Shown here: in pieces, positions 47,101 to 59,100 of the stretch | Layout: every line of letters starts with the position of its first letter | Position numbering within the stretch: position 1 is the stretch's first letter | Assembly (NCBI GenBank): GCA_002633005.1 | Contig: NMRA01000018.1 | Span: 1,156,554 to 1,220,553, forward strand | Length of the DNA: 64,000 nucleotides | Direction of reading: 5' to 3' | Source: Phoronis australis | Lineage: Eukaryota; Phoronida; Phoronidae | The notes under the pieces: model-generated | Database searches by the model: none | What the model saw: the letters and a program-made list of their open reading frames with translations, nothing else | What the model was told of the DNA's origin: nothing | Translations under genes and position numbers: made by a program

Positions 47101-50100
47101 GACGTAGGGTGACTCCAAGAACACAACCACGAATGTCGCATCAGGCTTGTCGCCAAGTTTCGTCACTGCATTGATAGCTGCAGATTCCGTATTCCTCTCG
47201 ACAAGAAGGCTTTGAGATATGCAGATGCCATTTTGCGGTGCAATCCTTACAAATTCCTTGGCAGCCTGTTCACCATAGCTACCAGGTGAGCTGACAACCT
47301 GTACGTATTTCAACTCAAACGTCTTGAGAAAGGAGACGAAACCACGTGCCTGTTTGTCATCAGCAGGAACAGTGCGGAAGAAATATGGGTACAACTTTCT
47401 GCAAATACAGTGAGAAGAAAGTATTTAAGCTTTTTAGATCATCATGGTTGAGTTGACAAACAAGCAGGCAATTCAACTGCAGAAAATATGGCAATCCATG
47501 ATGTTAATAGCATGGTCATGAAATAACCAGCAATTGTGCATTTTTGCCACGCAAGACTGTCTTAATAATTAAATCATTACAACAAATAGGTCATTCAAAG
47601 GTCAATAAAGTTTTACTGCAGCACAGGGAGATGAAATGCTGACAGCAAAAAAGCTGATTACCAAGACAATTGTTGGCCAGTGCTCATGGCACGCCTGACT
47701 TAGCTACTCAGAAGTGTGGAGTAGAGTGACCTCATTCAATCTATGTGCTTTTTTACCTTATGTAGGAGTATGAGGAGAGTTCAATTTGAGATGGATCTAC
47801 AGCCGCCACTGTCAATCATTCGGTTGAAGTACAGCAAAATGTAAGATTCCTTGGTGTCAGCATTGCACCTCACTATACAGCAGTAAATTATTTTACTGTT
47901 ACTTGAATCATGACAATCAGCCTCTGATAAAGTCCTGTTCTAGAGTTTGGAGCAGTCATAGGCGCATGTATAAGCAGCTGGCCTTTGAAATCAGCTGACC
48001 GCAACAGATGTGTCATCAGAGGCAAAGATCTTTATCAATAATTTCCTATCAATAACACTGAAAAGAGTTCCCTGTAAGCTTGTTTGAGGAGCGAATGTCA
48101 TCAAGACCTCCCTGACTAAAGAACCCAACTCTAAAGTAGATTGCTTGATAAGGAGTAATGGGCTCCCAAAATTTCTGAGCTCCCACCCATAATGGTGTCG
48201 AGAAAATTTTTACCACAAAATGTTGCAACTGCATAAACTTTCGTAATTCCTCAAATTGTGCAGGTCTTCGTAGCACAAATTTTGTAATTTCAAATTGGTA
48301 AAAACTACAACCAAGTCAAAAACAATTTTAAGCCGCATAAAATTATTATTAAGTAAATACAGTACCTACATTATGATCTCACTGACAGCTGACAATAACA
48401 CAATCGGTCTATATGTCAGTCTTCAGTATCTACCTTTGTTTTTAAACCCTGTGTCACTTTCATGTCTTTTAGTGAACCCCACCAACGTCATCAATTAGTC
48501 AGCCTTCACACTCGTCATTCGTCACAGTTATCATCTTCGCCATCATATTGTCTGTATGACTATATCATCCACCTAAATGTCATGGCTGGCAGGGGGATAC
48601 ACTTGTCCCTCCGGTCTCCTCCAGTTTCTCCACTCCCCCAGATGTCAGACATTTTCACAGGAGGCAGGGCCATCCAACCCCCAAAACTCCTAAAACCTTA
48701 TAAACCGTCATGGCATCCAATGGCATTTTGTGACAATTTGTGCACAAACCATCGCACTTTGACAGTTACGAGAATTTGTGCAACCCACAAACCACAAACT
48801 GTCGCAAGAAAGAATTATGACAGATTCCAAGGCCTGCACATACTGTCGCAATTTGTGTAGTTGTCAGACAGTTTGTGGCCTAACAGAGTGCAACTAAGGG
48901 GACAAATGACATATTGGTATGCAGAATGGTGGTTAAATACCACCTTAATTAGAGTGATACTGATATTTTGGGATGTGGCTATAACTAAAATGGGTAACGT
49001 CATCAACATTACAGTTCAGTTGAAAACACTGAATTTATTGGAAAAAAATAAGGAATAGCTTTTATTACAAAGTACAAAGCTCTATCTTCAAGCAAGTTCA
49101 TGTGAACTTTCAAACAGTCATAACACCCCTCATACCTGTTGCTAAGCAGCAAGCTTGTTGACCCGTAGCTGATCTGTGGTATACTCAACACATTCAGCAA
49201 GGAAGCCATCTTGACTGAGACATCGTTCTTTAACGCACCAACGTAGGTTTCAATGCGGCGAGGGTTGATGACTGTGCCGTCCGGTGCTTTTAACTTCAAC
49301 TGTCCGCTGTGGATGTTGGCCAACAAGGTCCCTGTAAATATGGATGGATTGCGAAGCCTTTCAATGTCACTTAACACACTGATCTACACAAAAACGGCGC
49401 AACAGGTTCTTCATAAATACGTCCCCACACACACATTTAATTGGCTTGGAGAGTGTAATTTCAAAGGTCTGGTCGTAGCTAAGAAGGCACATTTTTGAAA
49501 GAGCAAAACATTGCAACTAGCTGACAGAAATGTGAGTGTAGTTCGTATTCACACCCATCTTCATTATTCACACCCATCTTCATTATTCACACCCATCTTC
49601 ATTATTCACACCCATCTCCATTATTCACACCCATCTTCATTATTCACACCCATCTTCATTATTCACACCCATCTTCACATTCACACCCACTTTCACATTC
49701 AAACCCACTTTCACACTCATGCCCACTTTTCATAATCAACTTAAAGTCGCAGCTATGAACAAAGTTCTGGTGTTAAAAACTTTCTTGGTGTATTGCTCTT
49801 CCTAAGTTATTTCTTTGCATTCTTATCCTTCCGTTTGAATTGAAATTTCGTAACAGTAAATTGTCCGGTCGTTCTACCTTGGCAACAGAAACTAACATGA
49901 CAGGAACTTAATGGGACTGGTCTGAAGCAAATAACAAACTGACACTTTTTCTCAGCCCACAAATAACTTCTAATCTGAGTGAGAAACAACACGAGACTAT
50001 TTTTACCAACAAGTGGGCTGAAGCAAAAGTTCATTTTTGGCAGGAGCCAGGATTGTTTGCCCATTTAATGGACTGTTTACCGGAAAATCAAGACACCATT

Positions 50101-53100
50101 GTCTCAGTTAAGACAAGATGTACAATCTCTGATAAACAAGCCACTCTTCTTTGGAAAAATAATTCAACATAAGGTAATGCGGTTTCTTACCAGTCCTTGT
50201 GCCACTCTTACAAGAGTCGAGTGCAATCCCACCAATTGTGGTGCCAGCCAGAATTTTTGGGTCTGCGAAGATGCCCTTTCTCTGGTTGACTTGGTCTATA
50301 GCAAAGTTGAAAGCCTCAACCAACTGAAAACCATTCTTGGTGTTCAAGTCGCCGCATGAGAACGGACTATCACCTGTGTTGTGCACGTCAAACACTCCTG
50401 GAATTAAAATGAAATGAAAATATGCTACAGCAGAATTCATCTCCATAATGTTGTACCAATGGTGTACCAATGGTGTACCAATGGCCACATGGCAAAAGCT
50501 TCATTTCGTACTTGCAAAGCGATGGCATAAAATGTCAAAATTTATGACTTTAGCCTAAATTCGCTTTTCATAAAACAGGACCCTGAATATGATCATGATA
50601 ATGATGATGATGATGATGATGATGATAATGACAAGAGCAAATGAACGGGTCACAGGTGGGAAGAGGGAAAGACACGGAGAGAGGAATATGCATGCGACTT
50701 TATTTCAGTTTGTTAGAAAATACCTCTAGTATACATCATACATATTTCATAGATGCATCAAATGTCAGATATAGATGCATCAGAAGTCTGGCGAGGTTCG
50801 CAATCTCGTCACTACGTGATACGCATGATTACATGCTGCTTGACCTTCCTGAGAATCAGACAATAAATGACCCTGATCGAAGGTCAAGCAGCAGCCAATC
50901 ACAGCGATTGAAAATCGCATCATGTATAAGTGAGATTGCAAACTTCGTCACATTTCTGGTGCATCTATGAAAATTTGTAATGGCATACACAGTGCTCCCT
51001 TCTTTACTAATTCGGTGTGTAGTAGAGGTAGGTTCTAACAGATCAAAATAAGCTCCCAGGGAGAAAGGGGGCTAATAAGCAGGGGACAGAGAAGACTGAG
51101 GGAGAGGGTACGGGGGGGGGGNTGAACTTTGTTTCTGGGACCCACAAATAGTTACAGCATCTTTGAAAAATCTCATCATTTTTTGCGTGAGTCTCAGGTC
51201 TTGGACAGTTCGGGGCTGGGGGGGGGGGGGTGGGGGGGGGGGGGCAAAAAGCAGAGGAGAAAGTGAGTGGGTATAGATGATGGAAGTCAGCAAGATGGAA
51301 AAACAAGGGGCAACAGAGAGGGAAAAGGGAGGGAACAAGGCTGGGAGGAAGGAGCTGAGAGGAGTAAAGAGGGAAAGTGGATGGAGATGGACAGTAAAGG
51401 AGGGACGGGCACCTGGGCATTAAAATGAGTGTAATAGTAGTGAATGTGCAGCACTTATTTTGAACCAAGTTCTGGGCATACAACAGACCTAAGCACTGAC
51501 AGGAAGGAGTATTGTGTTTTAAAAGTTAGTAATTATCACAATGCGACTCACCGACCATGAAAACAAATGGTTTTGTCACCCTACCTGCAATGAGCAGATC
51601 ACCGGGAATATATGAGAAAGATTCTTCAGTGACATCTGTAGAGCGGCACTGGGTACAGGTTCCCACGCACGAGGAAGGAGTGGATTTGTAAACCTGCTGC
51701 AAGGCAGCCTGGTTGTTCATCGTCAGGCTACTCAGCACATGGTCAAATTTAGCGACCTGATAATAAGAAGAAATGCTTGAAGAGAATATTCAAAATGCAT
51801 AGTCCCGTTAATACAAGCCTTTTTACAAAGTTATTTTAGCAGCCTTTTTGGAATCTGGAAAGTCAATTTCTGAAAGCCATGATAACGGTTTAGTTGGCTG
51901 TGTTCACCCAGATTAAGAATTTCACAAAGGAAATGTGCAGTAATTATAGAATAAAGACTTTCATGAACAGGCCTGCTATGCCATTAAAGGAAGTCATTGC
52001 TGACAATTTCTGCGTGCATGTTGTGTGCGCAATATGTACTTGTTCAACCCAGAAAACCCCCACACAGATTCAGCTGCAATTTTCACGACAGGCTGTCAAT
52101 GGGTTCCAAACCTGCCTTCTGGCATTACTTAGCTTTCAGATCTGATAAGGCATACAGAGGATGAGATGAATAGTTCTTTTGAAGGCTTAAAGTGGATTGT
52201 TAACTTTTTGAAGCCATTTTGGTCAATTTGAATACACAACGTAAACAATGTGAGTCTGACTCGCTGAATCGCTGATGTGTTTTATTCTGTCTTTTTGGCA
52301 TCATTGCTCAAGTCAAGTGGCAAATTGTTACATGACCGCAGGCACGGACTGAAAATCCATGCACATCTCAGCTATTGAGCACTGCTATCACAACAGAAAA
52401 GGTTACTCAAAAAAGCTTAAACTTTCAGAATTTACACCCTTTGTGAAACTTACCATTTTTATTGCATAAAAATCAACTACAAAGGCTTAAAAGACATTTA
52501 CCAGTCAGTTACACATGTCAAATTAAAAGATTTAAAAAGATTTAGTCATAGATACAGCCTTGGGTACAAAAAATATTACTAGAGTAGTTGAACCCATCTG
52601 AAAATACACATCAGCTGTGCTCTTGTCACTAGGAACACAACAGACAATTTTCATCATCCTCTGAGCGGTTTAGCAGACATCAGAGGCAGATGCCGAAAAT
52701 AGACCCCAAAATAATAAAAGTGGTCACTAGGTGGCACAAAATATGTCCATCCCAAAATGGAAAGAAAGTGCTGCCGTCTTCATAACAAAAACTTGTTGGC
52801 CTATTTTCATGAAAAACCGATGAAGAATTCAAAAGACACAGGGGCAAATGTAAAAACTAAAATTCCACACAGTGGTAGTCAGAGCTATCCAAAAGTCGTG
52901 GGCAGCCATTGTCAAATTTTTTGGAAAAAAATTTCACAAAGACCCTGCGAAAGATTAGATGAAGAGGTGGATACAAAATCGACAATATCACCACTAGGGG
53001 GCATTACAGATGCCAGACCCATCAACATCAGACGTAGATTTCTCATCAGGAACACATGTGGCAAGTTTCACAGTGATCCTTTGAGAAGTTTGGCAGACAA

Positions 53101-56100
53101 AGAGATGGATGCCAAAAAACGGAATCAAATAAAAAGTAGCCATCAGATAGCACAGAATATGCCAAATCCGTCCAAAAATGAAAAGGTATCATTATCGCCT
53201 TAATGAAAATCCCTTTCCCATATTTCACAAAAACCACATATTATGAGCTCCGAACATATAGAGGCAAATGTATAGAACATATACAGGCACTAGGGGGCAC
53301 AACAGTAATTGGATTGATCTAAAACTCATCATTAGTTGTCAGCTAAATAGGAAAACATCAGCCAAATGTCACAAAGATCCTGTAAAAGGTTTAGGAGATA
53401 CTGCTGCGGATTCAAAAAAATATAATCACCACTGGTAGTCTTCTTTTCTGCAAAACATCTGCCACTTTTCATAACCATTCTTCAAGCAGTCAGGCAGATA
53501 GAAAGGTGGACACCAAAGAATGGGACCATTAGGTGGTGTAGAATACGTCAAATCCATCCAAAGATTAGAAGACCTTGTCGCTTCCGTGATAGAAACTTAT
53601 TTTGCCAAATTTCAATAAAATACGTCAAGGAACCCAGAAGAGGTTATAAAACTAAAATGGCCATAAGGCCGGGGAAACAGTGGTGGTTAAATCAGTACAT
53701 ATCTCATCGTCATCTGTCATCAGCTTCATCTCAAAAGGATCCTACAGGGGTTTGAAAGATACAGCAGCAGACAACAGACGCCTGGGCAGAGATGACGGCA
53801 ACATGCATCCACATACTTATATGGCCACATAAAAACAGCTGTAAACTCACCTGTTCGTATTTGGAGTTCACAAAACGGAAAATGTTGTAACCTTTGTTGC
53901 CCTCACGATGAATGAACTTGAACACATCATTACTGGGGTCAGTGAACTGTATCTTCGCCAGTTCGTTCACTAATCTTTGACCCTTAGTGGCATCTTGCTT
54001 GAAGGCATCACAAACCCCGTTGTAGTTAGTACCACACAGTGACTTTAGCACCGCGTCGAGAGCTTGAGCAAACGAGTACACTGCATTCATAGTAGAAAGT
54101 GCCCACGGACCTTGTTGGAACCTACCACTATCAACGGCTGATGTATAAGTGATATTGACGCAGTCTTTGCTGTACTTGGCATTATTGGGTAGGTTACATT
54201 GAGAGACGAGTTGATACCACTCTTCAAACCATGGATCCAACACATACTGGTCACCCGTCTTTTTGTCCATCCACTGGGTGAACTCAGGAATTGGAGGCGA
54301 CTCAATCCTGAATGTGAGCGCGTTCTGAGCGACATCCTCCAAACCTTGCACCGTTGCATAGTTGTTGTTCCAGTCCTCTGTTCCAATGAACACCATGTCA
54401 TCGTTACCTATATCTTTCTTCGCCTGCAGAAGCCGGCGAGCTGATGTCCAACCAGTGAATACCACCACGACCCTAGTGGTAGATTTATTCAAGTTCTTCA
54501 TGATATCAGCTTCGATTCCGTCAGTTTCTACTTCATATGAGGCCCCAATGCATATACCCAGCTGCTTAGCATATTTTTTAAACTCAGCAAGGCCTGTCCG
54601 CCCGTAAAGACTGGGCGTGTTGACAGTCAACACATATGTGAATCCCAACCGTTTCGCCAACAAGGCCATTCCGTGTGCCTGTTTTTCATCACTTGGGACA
54701 GTGCGATAAAGAGTGGGGTATTTCTTAATGTCTTCCAGTGATTTGCTTGTAGCACTGGGCGAGATGAGTGGCAAGTTATTATAAGCAAGAACCTTGGCAG
54801 CACTAGCGGTTGGGTCACTAGAGTAGGACAACCAGCCAAGAATCTTAGACCTGTCAATCATCTCATTGTCGTGCTTCAGGGAGAAGTCACCAGCATGCAC
54901 ACCGTGAATGAGCGAGGCAGTGCGAACTGGGTGCTCGCAGTCGTCTAACAGCAGGCCACCCAGCTTGACCCCTCGCAAGGACACCGGGGCGGTGCCTGCT
55001 GCAATCTTACTTAAGGCGTACTTGACGGCCTCGGTGCTGGAGAATAGGGTTTCTATCTTCATCGGGCCGCACCTGAAGGGGGTGCTGCCTTTGGTTTGAA
55101 TATGGAAGGTGCCACCCAGTATGATGTCCCCTGGGACAAAGGAGTACTGCAAGGCATGGTTGATACAAACAGCACACGAAGACGTTGTGCACTGTGAATG
55201 CCAGGTGGCGCTGTTGTTGAAAAAGCGTAGTTGGTTCTTGTCAAGAGTGACCACATTACTGTCAGTGTCCGAGTGACCAACCTGGAAATAAAACTTTTCT
55301 GATTGTGAATACAGTATAGGCCGCCACATTTCCACCAGCCTCACATTTGAAAAATAACAATGACAACATGACTGGCATATACCCAATATAAAAAAATCGG
55401 AGAAAAACATAAAGAATTATTGAACCTTGCTGTCGTTATACCACTTGTGATTTTGCAAATTTTAAACACCAACCAAATGTCTTCAGATTTTTCCACTTTT
55501 GTTATTTTTGTTGACATGTTTAATTAAACCAGATATCATTTCATTTCACATTGGTAAAACGAAGCATAGCCAAGAATATCATTGAAATGAATACTAAATA
55601 TTGCTTACGCTTGATTGAAGCAGTTACAATCTCAGATAATAGAGACAATGAAAATGACCATTCAACAGCCCTAATAATGATTCTAGACTATATGATCCAT
55701 AGTAGGCATTTTAGTAATGCAGCGAAAATCTCTCCAATTTCGGACAAAACTACAAGTTACCATAATTGACCTTTTGTTTATTTTACAAGATTTTGTAACA
55801 TTTTTTGTGAATCCCCATGATTCGTGAAAAATATTGTCTAATCCAGAACCTGAGTCTGCTCAGTTAGTTCTGCACTTGCTATACTGGAGGAATCTCAAGC
55901 AACAGTACGTCTGCCTATTATGTGACACGTCTGGTCAAAAGTTTGGATCTGCCACTGTTCTGGTATAGAACTTGTACACAGTGCTGCACCTCATCTAGGG
56001 CAAAATGAGACGACAAGATTTCTCTTGTCAGCTATAGTGTGTCCTACATACTAGAGATTTTACTGTGATTCAGTTTCTAGTAACACCCAGGCTCTTTTTG

Positions 56101-59100
56101 ATTCGCAACAGCATTTGCAAGATGCTGCTAATCCACGTACTATATTTCATCAAGAATTACTGATGCACAGTAGCATTACATATGGTTTTACCGATCAACA
56201 CTGAAAAGAGAGTGTAATTTTACGTTTCCAGTCATAACAATACCTTTACAGCCTTGTTAGCAGAAGCCTTGAAATTGTAGACATCAAAGTCAAAGTTTCC
56301 ATATTTGTTGATAAACTTGAAGTTATGTCCCCCTGCTGTCTTGAACATGGCCTCGTTGATTTTCATGTGCAACACTTTGTTATAGTCAGCAGCATTTCTA
56401 AAGTTGGCACAGACACCGTTGTAACCTAGTCAAGGACAGAGGAGAATCAGAGGAGAATCAGAGAGAATACTCAAACACCAACCAACAAGATTACATCATT
56501 CTAAATCACAAATGCACTTAACACTGATAACCAGCTTCAGCAACTCTCACCAACATAACCGGACATAGTATGATGTTCCTTCAGTTATTTTCCGCAAAAA
56601 GAATTGCCAAAATGGCAACTTTTCAAATTCCAAAGGCTCACTCCAATGTGTGTTAAGTGCTGTTTTGTGGTGGCAATATAGTGCCAACTTGCCACTTATT
56701 TTGCACAAAAATAATGGTCAAATTGTCTTATTTCCATTTTTCCAACTAGGCAGATTACTCAGCTACAGATAACGGAAATCTTACAAAATGCTGTTTAAAG
56801 ACATCTACACGGTACAAACCATCCTAGTAATGAACTTAATTTTTATTAATTTTTATTTTTGTGGAGAAATTTTGACAACGTATAATCCCACTTGTCCGCC
56901 ATTTTACGCGCTAAACAAGGGGAGAACCACCAGGTGTCAATATTAACGTAATTTCTTCACGGTCGTTTTTGCTGAGGAAATTGGCAGAGATTCCATGTTT
57001 ATGCCATACTGAGTGGCGAATCACTGTACTGCCTCTTGAACTAATGTGATTCTTCGCACAGGCTTTTGCCAATACAGCAACACCATCACAATCAAGTCGC
57101 CTATATACAGTACAGGACAAAAGTAATTAGACAAAAAATACAGTTTTGCTGAGTCATGACGGCTAATTCTGTTAACAGCAAAAGTGACTGGTAATAACTA
57201 TTGGGGAATCATGATTCTAATTACAGAATGACTTTAGCCACCTTACTAGCTTTCCTGTTCATTTCTCTTCATTATCCGTCATGAGAGAAGATTACTTTGA
57301 CGGTGAATTTGACGTTTGTCCAGCCATTACAATGTGGAATTCCAGGTCATTTTGTCTGAACACTTTTGGCTTGTACTGTACCTGCCAGATACCCCACTGA
57401 CACAACAGCTTTCATATATTGCGTTTGTAACTTACCAACACCACAGTAATGCTTCAACGTTTCATGGAGACCATGGGCGGTGGCATACACAGCAGTGATG
57501 ACGGACAGAGAGTTGTCCCCACAGCCCATAGAGGGAGCTGCAGTAATGGGCGAGGAAGACGGGTTAGCACATTTCTAGAAAAGAAACAACAAAGTTGATT
57601 ATACATCCTAAAAAGATACAAATATGATTAATTAAATAAGAAAAGAATGAATACTTAAAATTTATGGTTTTTGCCAAGTGCTGATGACTGATAGCACTAT
57701 TTCAAAAATGACACTTATCTGGATGTACCTTAGGAATATAGTTTGTTGAAAATCACCATATTCATGTAAAAATTATCTCTATTATTCTACCCCTCACAAT
57801 CCTTTCATTTCAAACTGTCCACTTTTAATTGGTAAATGCAAACTTTCTATGAAATTGAACTATATTCTGGCTACAAAAGAAAGCCTGCCGATCAGAGAAT
57901 GCTGAAAATGGTGTGAAAATATGAGGGAACATACAAATTCTGATCGTGGTACAAATAAAAACAGTTGACACAGCTATTGCTCAAAAGGTAGATGTAATGC
58001 CTGTTAAATAAGACTTGCAGTGCAAGGAATCTGCCAATATTTTTTATGGGTAAGTACTGAAAGCAGAGTGTCTCGTAATCTTTCTTTAGACATTTAATAT
58101 CAAATCAAAATGCATTAAGGTTTTGAAACAATTTGAAAAAACAAAATAAAATTATAATATTAAAAAGGAATCAACTTTAGAATAAAAAGAATTGGCAACA
58201 CACCTGCGGGTAACCCCAAGGATTATGCTTGTCATCCAGGTAACAGTTTTTCAAAGACTGGTATATCTCTTTGAACCACGGGTTTTCTGAGTAGCTGGAT
58301 ACATCAAGAGAAGCCAGGTGTGTGTTAAACTCGGCCGGTGTTGGTGCACTCAGTTTGATGTACACCAAACCATCCGCATCAGGCATGTAGTCAAGGTCAC
58401 ACGAGTCCGACACAATTAGCAGTCTTGACTGGGCATTTTTAGACTTGATCGCGTTGAGCAACTTGACGACGTAATCGTTGTCAGCGAACGACACGACAAC
58501 CTGAGCTTGAGGCATGTCAAGCATGTGATCAACAACATCCATCTGGTCTCCCTTAGACATGTACTTGGCAACGACGCAGATACCAGCGTCTCTCGCCAAG
58601 TCACTGAACAACTTGCCAGTAGCCTTGGAACGATCACTGCCATCGATGAACATCTGAACATAATTCCAGTTGTTCAATGTAAGGAAATTAACAATTGCCA
58701 TAGCCTTGGCCTTGTCAGATGGCACTGTTGTTAAGGTATACGGGAACGTATCCAGGAGGGCCTGACTGCCGAAGCGTGCATGAATCTGTGGTCTGTGGTC
58801 ATATATTGTCAAGGCAGCAGTGTCCGTACTTAGAGGTCCAAGGTCAGTCATGTAGTTGGTAGTGTAGAATGGCTTTATGTGCTCGCCAAAAGGGGATTTG
58901 TACGTAGATAAGCCTGGTAACGAGAAATAGGTTATGTGAGACTTGAATATCTTATGCTATGTTACATAGGACCTGTACTACTGCCGAAATATAAAGCTAA
59001 AGCCTTTCTTCAGCATATGTGAAAAACGTGTCAGCAGTAATCAAGGAATCATAAACAAACATTCCACGCTTAGAGAACAGTTCACAAAATTAATATTCTA

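Noticed and set aside
49511-49735. 74-codon His/Thr/Ser-rich open frame
   Set aside because: It is a translation of the 19-bp minisatellite in a receptor intron.
51043-51483. Pro/Ser-rich open frames on the minus strand
   Set aside because: They are the by-product of a purine-rich tract containing poly-G and an N.
52757-53203. 148-codon open frame on the plus strand
   Set aside because: It lies wholly in the diverged CTAG-motif tandem repeat and shows no domain or conserved pattern.
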